Source: Paraburkholderia guartelaensis (lineage in GTDB: Bacteria > Pseudomonadota > Gammaproteobacteria > Burkholderiales > Burkholderiaceae). From it: DNA of 64,000 bases. Shown piece after piece: positions 1-8,737 of the stretch (position 1 is its first letter; each line of letters starts with the position of its first letter). A program made the position numbers and the translations under genes. Location: assembly GCF_004353905.1 (NCBI RefSeq), contig NZ_SMOD01000009.1:1-64000 (forward strand), read 5' to 3'. The notes below the pieces were generated by a model that was not told where the DNA came from, ran no database searches, and saw only the letters and a program-made list of their open reading frames with translations.

Positions 1-119
1 CCTCCGTGCCCCGCCACTTCGGCCCTAGCCCCCATCGCCCGCACCGCCCCGCCAGCGCGAGCGACGCGGCCACGCTCGCACCGCCGCCCAAGCCCGCAAC
101 GGGCGGCATCGACGAGTAA
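1..119 (+). CDS. mrdA: C-terminal end of a probable penicillin-binding protein 2 (partial)
   Basis: An open frame enters from the left edge (codons from base 3) and stops with TAA at 117-119, giving a Pro/Ala/Ser-rich tail ending in GGIDE. It lies only 10 bp before rodA in the same direction. In Proteobacteria the gene directly upstream of rodA is normally mrdA, encoding the transpeptidase PBP2 that works with RodA in side-wall peptidoglycan synthesis. A Pro-rich C-terminal tail fits PBP2 of Burkholderia-type bacteria, but no catalytic motif lies in the visible part. The name therefore rests on position alone. Confidence 0.55.
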   Translation, partial: SVPRHFGPSPHRPHRPASASDAATLAPPPKPATGGIDE

Positions 120-129
120 GGAATCCACC

Positions 130-1296
130 ATGCCTTTCCTTCAGTTCGACAAGATCGACAAGCGCGCGGTGCTCGACACGCTGCGCAAGATGTTTCTCGG
201 CTTCGACCGTCCGCTCGCGCTCACCGTGTTCCTGCTGCTGTGCGTGGGCATCGTCACGCTGTACAGCGCGAGCCTCGACGTGCCGGGCCGCGTCGAAGAC
301 CAGCTGCGCAACATCATGCTCACCTTCGTGCTGATGTGGGCACTCGCCAATGTGCCGCCGAACACACTCATGCGCTTCGCGGTGCCGATCTACACCTTCG
401 GGATTGCGCTGCTCATTGCCGTGGCGCTATTCGGTCTCACACGCAAGGGCGCAAAGCGCTGGATCAACGTGGGCGTCGTGATTCAGCCCTCGGAAATCCT
501 CAAGATCGCCACGCCACTCATGCTCGCCTGGTACTACCAGCGCCGCGAAGGCGTGATGCGCTGGTACGACTTCGTCGTCGGCTTCGTGATCCTGCTCGTG
601 CCGGTGGGGCTCATCGCCAAGCAGCCGGACCTCGGCACCGCTGTGCTCGTGTTCGCATCGGGCCTCTTCGTCATCTATTTCGCGGGGCTCTCGTTCAAGC
701 TGATCGTGCCCGTGCTGATCGCGGGCGTGATCGCCGTCGCCTCGATCGCGGCGTTCCAGGACAAGATCTGCCAGCCGCAGGTGAACTGGCCGCTCATGCA
801 CGACTACCAGAAGCACCGCATCTGCACGCTGCTCGACCCGACCTCCGATCCGCTCGGCAAGGGCTTCCACACCATCCAGGCCGTGATTGCGATCGGCTCG
901 GGCGGCCCGCTCGGCAAGGGCTGGTTGAAGGGCACGCAGTCGCACCTGGAGTTCATCCCCGAAAAGCACACCGACTTCATCTTCGCGGTGTTCTCCGAAG
1001 AGTTCGGCCTGGCGGGCGGCCTCGTGCTGCTCACGCTCTACATGTGTCTGATCGCGCGCGGGCTCTATATCGCCGCGAACGGCTCGACGCTCTTTGGGCG
1101 ATTACTGGCCGGCTCGCTCACGATGGCGTTCTTTACCTATGCGTTCGTCAACATCGGGATGGTGAGCGGCATCCTGCCTGTGGTGGGCGTGCCGCTGCCG
1201 TTCATGAGTTATGGCGGCACGGCGCTTACCACGCTCGGCGTGGCGATCGGGCTCATCATGAGCGTGGGACGCCAGAAGCGGTTGATGCAGAGTTGA
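130..1296 (+). CDS. rodA: RodA, SEDS-family peptidoglycan glycosyltransferase
   Basis: A 388-residue polytopic membrane protein of the FtsW/RodA/SpoVE (SEDS) family, which polymerises lipid II into glycan strands during elongation together with PBP2. About ten hydrophobic segments are visible. The conserved loop HTDFIFAVFSEEFG lies near residues 280-293, with the family's essential Asp at about 282. The family signature PLPFMSYGGTALTT lies near residues 356-369. Length is close to that of RodA in other Proteobacteria. The gene begins 10 bp after the upstream frame, so the two are probably co-transcribed. An intrinsic terminator follows at 1351-1380. Confidence 0.95.
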   Translation: MPFLQFDKIDKRAVLDTLRKMFLGFDRPLALTVFLLLCVGIVTLYSASLDVPGRVEDQLRNIMLTFVLMWALANVPPNTLMRFAVPIYTFGIALLIAVALFGLTRKGAKRWINVGVVIQPSEILKIATPLMLAWYYQRREGVMRWYDFVVGFVILLVPVGLIAKQPDLGTAVLVFASGLFVIYFAGLSFKLIVPVLIAGVIAVASIAAFQDKICQPQVNWPLMHDYQKHRICTLLDPTSDPLGKGFHTIQAVIAIGSGGPLGKGWLKGTQSHLEFIPEKHTDFIFAVFSEEFGLAGGLVLLTLYMCLIARGLYIAANGSTLFGRLLAGSLTMAFFTYAFVNIGMVSGILPVVGVPLPFMSYGGTALTTLGVAIGLIMSVGRQKRLMQS

Positions 1297-1350
1297 CGGC
1301 GCGGCGGGCGGCTACGCCCGCTCGATCGAAGCAATCGAAGCACCCCAAAA

Positions 1351-1380
1351 AAAACGCGCCGGCATTGTCCGGCGCGTTTT
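1351..1380. terminator. Bidirectional intrinsic terminator between rodA and the Sel1-repeat gene
   Basis: A perfect 12-bp stem (AAAACGCGCCGG / CCGGCGCGTTTT) with a 6-nt loop carries A and T runs on its two sides. It can therefore end transcripts from rodA (plus) and from the convergent Sel1 gene (minus). Confidence 0.9.
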
Positions 1381-1405
1381 CGTTTGGGCGGTCGCTTTCT
1401 GGCGC

Positions 1406-2146
1406 TTACTGCGTAGGCGCCGACTTCATCAGCTGCGCGCTCAACTGCTGATACTTGAGGCGCGCCACGGGATCGCCCTGCGCTGCTGCCGCCGCATAGT
1501 ACGCGCGCGCGACGTTGAGGTTCTTCGGCACGCCGTCGCCGCCGCGCTCGTAGAACGAGCCGGTCACGTATTGCGCCGTCATGTCGCCGCCCTCGGCGGC
1601 CTTCTTGTACCAGTAGAACGCCTGCTTGTTGTCACGCGTGGTGCCTCGGCCGTCCAGGTACTGGTTCGCGAGCGCAAGCTCCGCCTGCACGTGACCCTGC
1701 TTGGCCGCCTTGAGGAACCACTGGTGCGCCTGCACGGGATCGCGCTCGACGAAGTCGCCGTCGTCGTACATCTTGCCGTACACGTACTGCGCGTGCGACA
1801 TGTTCGCGTCCGCCGCCTTGCGCAGCCACTTGCGGCCCTCGCCCACGTCGGCGGCCCCGCCTTCGCCGTTCACGAGCATCATCGCGTAGTTGAACTCCGC
1901 CAGCCGGTTGCCGCGCTCGGCCGCCGCCTGGAATTCGGCGCGCGCCGCGCTGAGATTGCCTGCGTTGTAGTCGGCAACGGCGTTGGCGGTTTGCGGATCG
2001 GATTCCGCGCCCGCGGTGGCGCTAGCGGCGTCGGCGCCTGCCGCGATTGCGCTCACGTTGAGCGCCGCGCCCGCCAGACAGCCGATGGCGAGCGCGCGCG
2101 CGATCCGCGCAAAATGCCGCTCAAAAAGCGCTTTCGGACGCGTCAT
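1406..2146 (-). CDS. Secreted Sel1-repeat (tetratricopeptide-like) protein
   Basis: A 246-residue protein with an N-terminal signal-like segment (about residues 8-32, hydrophobic and Ala-rich) followed by at least four Sel1-like repeats of about 36 residues. The repeats have the pattern A.Y.LG.MY..G.GV..D...A..W..KAA..G...A, from roughly residue 65 to the end. Sel1 repeats form a helical solenoid used for protein contacts, so the likely role is a periplasmic scaffold or adaptor; no enzyme motif is visible. The start is the ATG at 2144-2146 with CAGGAGGCGAG upstream. It overlaps the stop codon of the upstream aldolase gene (ATGA), which suggests translational coupling, although no functional link between the two products is obvious. 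Confidence 0.85.
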   Translation of the reverse strand: MTRPKALFERHFARIARALAIGCLAGAALNVSAIAAGADAASATAGAESDPQTANAVADYNAGNLSAARAEFQAAAERGNRLAEFNYAMMLVNGEGGAADVGEGRKWLRKAADANMSHAQYVYGKMYDDGDFVERDPVQAHQWFLKAAKQGHVQAELALANQYLDGRGTTRDNKQAFYWYKKAAEGGDMTAQYVTGSFYERGGDGVPKNLNVARAYYAAAAAQGDPVARLKYQQLSAQLMKSAPTQ

Positions 2147-2925
2147 GATCTCGCCTCCTGGAGCGCCTGGCGTGTCGCGCGCACGAGCCAGATCACGTCG
2201 GCGGCCAGGGCGATGAAGCTGAAACCCATCTCGCGATACTGCCTGGCGGCGGCCGCATCCATGGCGAAGATGCCCGCTGCCACGCCGGCCTCGCGCGCGG
2301 CCGCGACGATGCGCTGCACGGCGGCGACCACGTCCGGATGCTTCGAGTCCCCGAGATGGCCGAGGCTCGCCGCCAGATCGGCGGGACCCACGAACAGGCA
2401 ATCGACTCCTGGCACCTTCGCGATCTTCTCGACTTCGGCGAGCGCCGCCGCCGACTCGATCTGCACGATCGTCGCGATCTGCGCGTTCGCGCCCTGAAGA
2501 TAATCGCGCCGCATCCCGTAGGCCGCCGCGCGCACCACGCCCGCCACGCCGCGCTGGCCCCCGGGCGTGCGCGCATCGGGGTACTGCGTAAGGCTCACGG
2601 CGCGTGCGGCCTCTTCAGCCGACGCCACATTGGGGAACATCACCGTGCGCGCGCCCGCGTCGAGCACATGCTTCACGAGCCACGGCTCGCTGTCGGGCAG
2701 ACGCACCACGGGCTCGGTGGGCAGATGCGCCGCGGCGATGGCGCGCAGTTGCGCGATCGTGTCGGCACTGTCGTTGGGGGTGTGCTCCATGTCGATCAGC
2801 AGCCAGTCGAAGCCGGCGTGCGCGAGCGCCTCGGCGGCGGTCTCGCTGCCCATCGAAAGCCATAAGCCGAATAGCGGGTCCGCCTCCTTGAGGCGTTCCT
2901 TGAGGGGATTGGTGAAGGTGCTCAT
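2143..2925 (-). CDS. HpcH/HpaI-family class II aldolase (2,4-dihydroxyhept-2-ene-1,7-dioate / 2-keto-3-deoxy sugar acid type)
   Basis: A 260-residue protein of the HpcH/HpaI aldolase family, metal-dependent TIM barrels that cleave 4-hydroxy-2-oxo acids to pyruvate or a related keto acid plus an aldehyde. Family landmarks are visible: LIDMEHTPND with the catalytic His at about 48, PVVRLP (substrate Arg), IVQIES with a metal-binding Glu, and FVGPADLAASLG with a metal-binding Asp. Substrate cannot be chosen from sequence alone; HpaI and 2-dehydro-3-deoxyglucarate aldolase (GarL) are the nearest alternatives. The start is the ATG at 2923-2925. The stop overlaps the start of the Sel1-repeat gene by 4 nt. 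Confidence 0.88.
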   Translation of the reverse strand: MSTFTNPLKERLKEADPLFGLWLSMGSETAAEALAHAGFDWLLIDMEHTPNDSADTIAQLRAIAAAHLPTEPVVRLPDSEPWLVKHVLDAGARTVMFPNVASAEEAARAVSLTQYPDARTPGGQRGVAGVVRAAAYGMRRDYLQGANAQIATIVQIESAAALAEVEKIAKVPGVDCLFVGPADLAASLGHLGDSKHPDVVAAVQRIVAAAREAGVAAGIFAMDAAAARQYREMGFSFIALAADVIWLVRATRQALQEARS

Positions 2926-3173
2926 CGCCGTGCTCCCGGCGAGGCTGCGGGGCGCACGCGTCAGACGCGGGCGGTGTCGCCCGGCAGCGCGGCAGCCGGC
3001 AGGTCTCGCTCCGTTATGTGTTTGTCGGGCCGCGCGCGGGGATGCGCAGGCCTTGCGGCAATGATCATACCGCGACAAAAACTTGCCGGACGGCACGGAA
3101 AACCCGCCTTGCGCGGGTCGTCGGAGCGAGGGTGAGGCGGCGGGTGAAACGACTGAAGCGGATCCCGAGCGCG

Positions 3174-3620
3174 TCAGTCGCGCGTGACTTCGGCCCAGCA
3201 GTTCGGCGTCTCGTACAGGCGCAGCTTCTGGAGGCGCAGATTCACGCCGTAGTGCGCGTCGTACACGTTCGCGAGAATGTCGAACGCGATGGCCGCGAGG
3301 TTTTCCACGGTCGGAATGCGGTCGATCACGACCGTCTTGTGGCCCGGCAGCGTTTCGAGGAAGCCGCGCACCTGCGTATCGCCCGCAAAGACGAGGAACG
3401 CGTGATCCCACAGATCGACGAGATGCTGGTTCGCGAGCGACTTCACATCGGCGAAGTCCATCACCATGCCGCGGTCGGGCGCACCCTCGGTTTCGACGAG
3501 GTCGCCTTCCAGCGTAATTTCGAGCACGTAGCGATGGCCGTGCAGATTACGGCACTGGCTGCGGTGGTCGGGGATGCGGTGGCCCGCGTCGAATTCGAGT
3601 TTTCGGGTGATCGTCAGCAC
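3174..3620 (-). CDS. queD: 6-carboxy-5,6,7,8-tetrahydropterin synthase QueD
   Basis: A 148-residue T-fold enzyme that converts 7,8-dihydroneopterin triphosphate to 6-carboxytetrahydropterin, an early step to preQ0 and queuosine. The zinc-binding histidines are visible as DAGHR (His14) and NLHGHRY (His27, His29), with the catalytic Cys23 between them. It is the last gene of queC-queE-queD on the minus strand, 28 nt downstream of queE. It matches QueD rather than eukaryotic PTPS by this context and its short length. Confidence 0.95.
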   Translation of the reverse strand: MLTITRKLEFDAGHRIPDHRSQCRNLHGHRYVLEITLEGDLVETEGAPDRGMVMDFADVKSLANQHLVDLWDHAFLVFAGDTQVRGFLETLPGHKTVVIDRIPTVENLAAIAFDILANVYDAHYGVNLRLQKLRLYETPNCWAEVTRD

Positions 3621-3648
3621 GGCGCTTCTTCAGGTAAATTCGCGTGAA

Positions 3649-4281
3649 TCAGGGAATGTTCAGGTATTTGTGGGTCTGCATCGACAGGCGCCACTGCGGA
3701 TGGCGCTTGCACCAGTCGATCGCGAGCTTCGTGTTCAGGTCGCGCGACGGGCCGTCCATGGGCTGCACGAGAAAATACTCGAAATCGAGCTTCGCGTAGT
3801 CGGCGAGGCGCTGGTTTTCCTGCGGCACGACAACCTTCAACTCGTTGCCCTTCGTGACGACGAGCGGCGCGTCGGCCTTCGGGCTCACGCAGATCCAGTC
3901 GATCGTTTCGAGCACCGGCAGCGAGCCGTTCGTTTCGATCGCGATCTCGAAACCAGCGGCGTGCAGCGCGTCGACGAAGGGCTGGTCGATCTGCAGCATC
4001 GGCTCGCCGCCCGTACAGACCACGAAGCGATTGCCCTCGCCTTCTGGCCACAGCGAGGCGATCTTCGCGACGAGCTCTTCCGGCGAGCGGAATTTGCCGC
4101 CGTTCTCGCCGTCGGTGCCGACGAAGTCGGTGTCGCAGAAGCGGCAAACGGCTTGCTCGCGATCTTCCTCGCGGCCCGACCAGAGGTTGCAGCCGGCGAA
4201 CCGGCAGAACACGGCCGGACGCCCGGCGTTCGCGCCCTCGCCCTGCAACGTGTAGAAAATTTCCTTTACCGCGTAAGTCAT
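3649..4281 (-). CDS. queE: 7-carboxy-7-deazaguanine synthase QueE
   Basis: A 210-residue radical SAM enzyme that turns 6-carboxytetrahydropterin into 7-carboxy-7-deazaguanine. The cluster motif is not the canonical CX3CX2C but CX14CX2C (Cys31, Cys46, Cys49), the variant known for Burkholderia QueE. The N-terminal KEIFYTLQGEG and the later CTGGEPMLQ element are family hallmarks. The start is the ATG at 4279-4281; a longer in-frame ATG at 4323 adds 14 residues without family similarity. It sits between queC and queD in the same direction. Confidence 0.96.
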   Translation of the reverse strand: MTYAVKEIFYTLQGEGANAGRPAVFCRFAGCNLWSGREEDREQAVCRFCDTDFVGTDGENGGKFRSPEELVAKIASLWPEGEGNRFVVCTGGEPMLQIDQPFVDALHAAGFEIAIETNGSLPVLETIDWICVSPKADAPLVVTKGNELKVVVPQENQRLADYAKLDFEYFLVQPMDGPSRDLNTKLAIDWCKRHPQWRLSMQTHKYLNIP

Positions 4282-4436
4282 CGTGCAGCCTGGTTCTGGC
4301 TCATGCGCGCAAGGCGCGTGCAAAGCCGGTTGGTCTCGGGCGCGAAATCATCGTGTCGGCGGGGCGCGCCGCCCGTGCGCGGCCCTGGCCATATTCATTC
4401 AGTGCGAAAGTCACGCGTGCGGCCCGAGGCTAACAC

Positions 4437-5168
4437 TCAGACCGGGGCTTCCGTCACGTTCTCGCCGGCGAGAAACGCTTCATACCCGCGCTTGCGCAAC
4501 TTGCACGCCGGGCACTCGCCACAGCCGAAGCCCCACGCGTGAAGCTCGGCGCGCTCGCCCAGGTAGCAGGTGTGCGTTTCCACGCGCACCATGTCTACCA
4601 GCGCTTCGCCGCCCAGCTTTTCGGCGAGCCGCCATGTGTCGGCCTTGTCGAGCCACATGAGCGGTGTTTCCAGCACGAAGCGCGTGTCCATGCCGAGATT
4701 GAGCGCCACTTGCAGCGCCTTCATCGTGTCGTCGCGGCAGTCGGGGTAGCCCGAGAAGTCGGTCTCGCACATCCCGCCCACGAGCACCTTGAGCCCGCGA
4801 CGATACGCGATCGCCGCGGCGATCTGCATGAACATCAGGTTGCGGCCCGGCACAAAGGTGTTCGGCAAGCCGCTCGCGGCGGTTTCGATCTCGATCTCGC
4901 GCGTCATGGCCGTGTCGCTGATCGAGCCGAGCACCGAGAGATCGATCATGTGATCGTCGCCGAGACGCTTGCCCCACTCGGGGAACGTGCTGGCTATCGC
5001 CGCGCGAAAACCCTCGCGGCATTCCAGTTCGACGCGATGACGCTGGCCGTAATCGAAGCCGAGCGTTTCGACGTTCTCGTAGCGGTCGAGCGCCCATGCG
5101 AGGCACGTGGCCGAATCCTGGCCGCCGGAAAACAGTACGAGCGCGCCCTTGGCTTCTGTTCGAGTCAC
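4437..5168 (-). CDS. queC: 7-cyano-7-deazaguanine (preQ0) synthase QueC
   Basis: A 243-residue ATP-dependent PP-loop enzyme converting 7-carboxy-7-deazaguanine to preQ0. The PP-loop motif FSGGQDS is at residues 13-19. A zinc site of four cysteines (Cys201, Cys216, Cys219, Cys222, pattern C-x14-CGECPAC) lies near the C-terminus. The start is read as GTG at 5166-5168, preceded by CACGGAGTTTCAC, because the first family-like residues ([16 protein letters not shown]) begin there and no nearer ATG exists. It is the first gene of the que cluster, separated from queE by 155 nt. Confidence 0.94.
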   Translation of the reverse strand: MTRTEAKGALVLFSGGQDSATCLAWALDRYENVETLGFDYGQRHRVELECREGFRAAIASTFPEWGKRLGDDHMIDLSVLGSISDTAMTREIEIETAASGLPNTFVPGRNLMFMQIAAAIAYRRGLKVLVGGMCETDFSGYPDCRDDTMKALQVALNLGMDTRFVLETPLMWLDKADTWRLAEKLGGEALVDMVRVETHTCYLGERAELHAWGFGCGECPACKLRKRGYEAFLAGENVTEAPV

Positions 5169-5395
5169 CGTGAAACTCCGTGTATGAGGTTTCCGCGCGA
5201 ATGCTTTCGTTGCGTGCTTGGGTTGCTCGCTTTTGTCGCTTGGCGCCCGGGCGGACCGGCAGGGACACCCCCCGCGCCGGCTCATGCAGTATAGGCCGGG
5301 GCCTCTACACGGGCATCGGCGCACCCTTATACCCTGGATACCGCCGATGTCTGGAATGCGAGCCGCAGGACAACGGCCACAACACGAGCACAACG

Positions 5396-5430
5396 AAAAA
5401 GCCCCAGGAATCGAACGATCTCCTGGGGCT
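5396..5430 (-). terminator. Intrinsic terminator of tRNA-Phe
   Basis: The stem AGCCCCAGGA / TCCTGGGGCT is followed on the minus strand by a T run (AAAAA on the plus strand at 5396-5400). It lies directly downstream of the minus-strand tRNA-Phe. Confidence 0.88.
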
Positions 5431-5436
5431 GCATTC

Positions 5437-5512
5437 TGGTGGCCTGGGACGGAATCGAACCATCGACACGCGGATTTTCAATCCGCTGCTCTACCAACTG
5501 AGCTACCGGGCC
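5437..5512 (-). tRNA. tRNA-Phe (GAA)
   Basis: A 76-nt cloverleaf including an encoded CCA end. The anticodon loop TTGAAAA carries GAA. The D loop TAGCTCAGTTGGTAGAGC and T loop GGTTCGATTCC are standard. The acceptor stem GGCCCGG / CCAGGCC leaves a C5-A68 mismatch. A promoter lies just upstream at 5527-5555 and a terminator just downstream. Confidence 0.97.
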
Positions 5513-5526
5513 AACGAAGAAAGAAG

Positions 5527-5555
5527 AGTATAGCGGTGAAATCAGCGCTTGCCAA
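5527..5555 (-). promoter_or_regulatory. Sigma70-type promoter for tRNA-Phe
   Basis: On the minus strand TTGGCA (5550-5555) and TATACT (5527-5532) are separated by exactly 17 nt, and the tRNA starts 15 nt downstream of the -10 box. Confidence 0.75.
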
Positions 5556-5605
5556 GTGCTTTGGCGAAATTGGTGTGTCTGGCCGCGCCGCTCGCCTTCA
5601 CACGT

Positions 5606-6307
5606 TCATTCGCCCTTGCTCTTGCCGAGGTCCACGCCGAGCTGCTTGAGCTTGCGATACAGGTGCGTGCGCTCAAGCCCCGTTTTTTCGGCCACGCGCG
5701 TCATGCTGCCGTTCTCGCGCGCGAGGTGGTACTCGAAGTAGGCGCGCTCGAACGCGTCGCGTGCATCGCGCAGCGGAATGTCGAACGAGATCGATGCCGT
5801 TTGCGTGGCCGCGCCCGCCTGCATGCCATGCACGCCGTCGGCGCCCAGCACCGGCAGCGCCGCCGCCGATGCCACGACCGCCGGTCCGCCCGCCGCCGAT
5901 TTCCCAGCTGCCGCCGATGTAGCCGGCGCGACCGGCGCAGCCGTGCCGCGCGCGAGCCCCTGCTCGACCGCCTTCAACAGCTTTTGCAGCGCGATCGGTT
6001 TTTCGAGGAAGTTGAGCGCGCCGATCTTCGTCGCCTCGACGGCGGTGTCGATGGTCGCGTGCCCCGACATCATGATGACCGGCATTGTGAGATGACCCTG
6101 CGCGGCCCATTCCTTGAGCAGCGTCACGCCATCGGTGTCCGGCATCCAGATATCGAGCAGCACGAGGTCCGGCACGTGGCGCTGCCGGAAGTCGCGCGCC
6201 TGCTGCGCATCTTCCGCGAGCTCCACGACGTGTCCTTCGTCGCTGAGGATCTCCGAGAGCAATTCCCGGATGCCCATTTCATCATCTACCACCAGGATGG
6301 TTGCCAT
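5606..6307 (-). CDS. NtrX-like response regulator without an AAA+ domain
   Basis: A 233-residue two-component response regulator. The receiver domain (1-120) has acidic residues at Asp8-Asp9, the phosphoacceptor Asp52 (LVLLDIWMP), a Ser in MMSGHA and the conserved Lys in FLEKP. An Ala/Pro/Gly-rich linker (about 120-175) follows. The C-terminus is a Fis-type helix-turn-helix (VAEKTGLERTHLYRKLKQLG). The central sigma54-activating ATPase domain of NtrC/NtrX is absent, so it should bind DNA but not drive sigma54 open-complex formation. It begins immediately after the ntrY stop codon, so the two form a kinase-regulator pair. Such short NtrX-like regulators are seen in Betaproteobacteria. Confidence 0.9.
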   Translation of the reverse strand: MATILVVDDEMGIRELLSEILSDEGHVVELAEDAQQARDFRQRHVPDLVLLDIWMPDTDGVTLLKEWAAQGHLTMPVIMMSGHATIDTAVEATKIGALNFLEKPIALQKLLKAVEQGLARGTAAPVAPATSAAAGKSAAGGPAVVASAAALPVLGADGVHGMQAGAATQTASISFDIPLRDARDAFERAYFEYHLARENGSMTRVAEKTGLERTHLYRKLKQLGVDLGKSKGE

Positions 6308-8737
6308 TTACGCTGCCCTTGTCTGCACTGTTGCTTTTGATCCCTGCTCCGTTTCGGCACGCGCCTGCCCCTCCCCGGAACGGCCGGGTCCGGGCGTGGC
6401 GGCATCGTCTGCCAGCTGGAGAAAGAGAATCGAGATCTGCGCGCCTTCGATCACATCGCCCGCTCTCATTCGATTGCGGATGTCGATGCGCGCGCCGTGC
6501 TCGTCGACGATCTTCTTGACCATCGCAAGCCCGAGTCCTGTTCCTTTGGCCTTCGTCGTCACATAGGGTTCGAACGCACGCGTCAGAATGCGCGCCGGGA
6601 AACCCGGGCCGTTGTCCGATACCGTGAGACGAACCGCCACGCGCGTGCGGCCTTGCGCGTCGGGGTCTCCGTATTCTACGGCGCGGGTCTCGAGCGTCAC
6701 GCGAGGATTCTGCGTGTCGGCCACCGCGTCCTGCGCGTTTTGCAGCAGGTTGTGGATGACCTGGCGCAATTGTGTCGCGTCGCCGCGTATCACCGGCAAG
6801 TCGGAGAGCTCGACCTTGATCGCGCTCTTGCCTTCTTCCGCGCCGTAAAGCGTGAGCACTTCGCTCACGAGTTCGTTGAGCTGCAGGTTCGCGAGCACCG
6901 CCGGCGGCGTGCGCGCGTAATCGCGGAAGTTGTCGACCATCTGCTTCATCGCCGCGACCTGATTGACGATGGTGGTCGCGCCGCGCTTGAGCACTTCGGC
7001 GTCGGTTGGCGCGAGCTTGTCTGAGAGCTTCATCTGCAGGCGTTCAGCCGAGAGCTGGATCGGCGTGAGCGGATTCTTGATCTCATGCGCAAGACGCCGC
7101 GCGACTTCGCCCCACGCCACCGAGCGCTGCGCCGATATCACGTCGGAGATGTCATCGAACACCACGACGTAGCCCGAAGTTTGCATGTCGCCCGCGTCGC
7201 GGCCCGTGTCGGAAACGAGGCGCGCGCCGCGCACGAGCAGCGTGAGCGGCTCAGTCTCGCCTGGAATCGGCACGGAGAACTGCTGCTGCCAGTGGCCGCG
7301 ATCGTGATTGCCGCCATCGCGATCCGAGCGCGACGCTTCCTGGTCCGCGAAGGCTTTGCGCACCATCGCGCCGAACTCCGTGAGCGCTCCGATGTGATCG
7401 AGCGCGACGCCGAGCTGCGTCTGGAACGGCTGACGGAAGATGCGCTCCGCGCCGGGGTTCGCCGTCGTGAGGCGGAACTGCCGGTCGAACACGAACACGC
7501 CCGCCGTGAGATTCGCGAGAATGCTTTCGAGGTACGCCTTCGAATGCTCGAGCGCGACGCGGTTCTTCTCCACGGCCTGGCGCGCTTCGGAAAGCTGGCG
7601 CGTCATCGCGTTGAACGACTGCGTGAGGAAGCCCAACTCGTCGCGCGACTTGATTTCGCGTTTGGGGGTGTAGTCGCCCTCGGTCACTTCCTTCGTGCCC
7701 TGCGCGAGCAGGAAGAGCGGCCTCGCAAGCTGGTTGCCGAGTGCGAGCGCGAGCATCATCGCGACGAAGGTGGCAAGGAAGAGCGCGAGCGTGAGCGTGC
7801 CGATATACATCTTGCGCAGGCCCGTGCGGCCCAGCGCCTTCTCCTGATACTCGCGATACGCGCGCTGGACGGCGTCGGCGTTGCGCGCGAGCGCGGCCGG
7901 CACCGGCTGCTCGAGCTGCAGGAAACGCTCGACCGGCTGCAGATCCGTTGTGTTCGCATCGGGAATGCGCGTGACCACGCGCAATCGAAGTGCGCCCTTC
8001 GAGCCAAGCTGATGCGGGTCGCCGTCCACTTCGCCTTCGATCGCCGCGTAGCCGCGCCCGCGCGCCTGATCGATCATGAGCGCCGTGGGCATATCGGCGG
8101 GCATCAGCGACGAGAAGTTGCTCGACGCCTGAGCCACCACGTGCATGTCGGGCGCTGCGCCCGACATGCTGCGCACAGGCTCGACGATCATCGCGTCCTG
8201 CACGCCGAACTGGTCGCGCGCGCGCAGCAGCGTGAGCGTCGTGCCCGCGGAATCGCCGTTCGCGATCTGCTCGGCCATGAGACGGCCCTTGGTTTGCAGG
8301 TCGGAGAGCGAGGCGTCGAGCATGCCGCGGCCGAGATTCAGGCCCGCGGTGAGCGCGGTTTCCACGTTCACGTCGAACCACGATTCGATCGAGCGCGAGA
8401 CGAACTGATACGAAACGATATAGATGATGCCGCCCGGCACCACGCCCACGAGCGCGAAGAAGAACGCGAGCTTCGCTAGCAGCCGCGTGCCGAACTTGCC
8501 CCGCCTCAAGCGCACGACGATCACGATCATGAGCGCCGTGACCACCGACAGGAAGATCAGCGCGACGACGATATTGGCCGCGTAAAGCCAGCCGTAGTAG
8601 CGGTCGAAGAACTCGGTGTTCGCGCTCGCAGCGGCAAGCAGGACGAGCAGCAGCGTCGCGGTGAACGCGACGGTGGATACGAGCAGCTTGACGACGACGC
8701 TGCTGAAGCTGGTGGCGCGGCGCACTTTATTTAGCAC
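6308..8737 (-). CDS. ntrY: NtrY-like membrane sensor histidine kinase
   Basis: An 809-residue sensor kinase. It has three N-terminal membrane segments (roughly 12-35, 50-78, 88-112), a large extracytoplasmic region to about 300, and a fourth membrane segment (MYIGTLTLALFLATFVAMML). A HAMP linker (RPLFLLAQGTKEVTEGDY), a PAS-like domain, a HisKA domain with phospho-His at about 551 (RRLAHEIKNPLTPIQLSAERL), and an HATPase domain (NLLQNAQDA, DNGPGFP, GTGLGLAMVKKI) follow. The start is GTG at 8735-8737, overlapping the upstream DUF4390 gene by 11 nt. NtrY kinases are linked to nitrogen or redox sensing in other Proteobacteria; the signal here is unknown. Confidence 0.92.
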   Translation of the reverse strand: MLNKVRRATSFSSVVVKLLVSTVAFTATLLLVLLAAASANTEFFDRYYGWLYAANIVVALIFLSVVTALMIVIVVRLRRGKFGTRLLAKLAFFFALVGVVPGGIIYIVSYQFVSRSIESWFDVNVETALTAGLNLGRGMLDASLSDLQTKGRLMAEQIANGDSAGTTLTLLRARDQFGVQDAMIVEPVRSMSGAAPDMHVVAQASSNFSSLMPADMPTALMIDQARGRGYAAIEGEVDGDPHQLGSKGALRLRVVTRIPDANTTDLQPVERFLQLEQPVPAALARNADAVQRAYREYQEKALGRTGLRKMYIGTLTLALFLATFVAMMLALALGNQLARPLFLLAQGTKEVTEGDYTPKREIKSRDELGFLTQSFNAMTRQLSEARQAVEKNRVALEHSKAYLESILANLTAGVFVFDRQFRLTTANPGAERIFRQPFQTQLGVALDHIGALTEFGAMVRKAFADQEASRSDRDGGNHDRGHWQQQFSVPIPGETEPLTLLVRGARLVSDTGRDAGDMQTSGYVVVFDDISDVISAQRSVAWGEVARRLAHEIKNPLTPIQLSAERLQMKLSDKLAPTDAEVLKRGATTIVNQVAAMKQMVDNFRDYARTPPAVLANLQLNELVSEVLTLYGAEEGKSAIKVELSDLPVIRGDATQLRQVIHNLLQNAQDAVADTQNPRVTLETRAVEYGDPDAQGRTRVAVRLTVSDNGPGFPARILTRAFEPYVTTKAKGTGLGLAMVKKIVDEHGARIDIRNRMRAGDVIEGAQISILFLQLADDAATPGPGRSGEGQARAETEQGSKATVQTRAA

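Noticed and set aside
5169..5395. preQ1 riboswitch upstream of queC
   Set aside because: I do not see the conserved core of preQ1-I or -II; the que genes here may be regulated otherwise.
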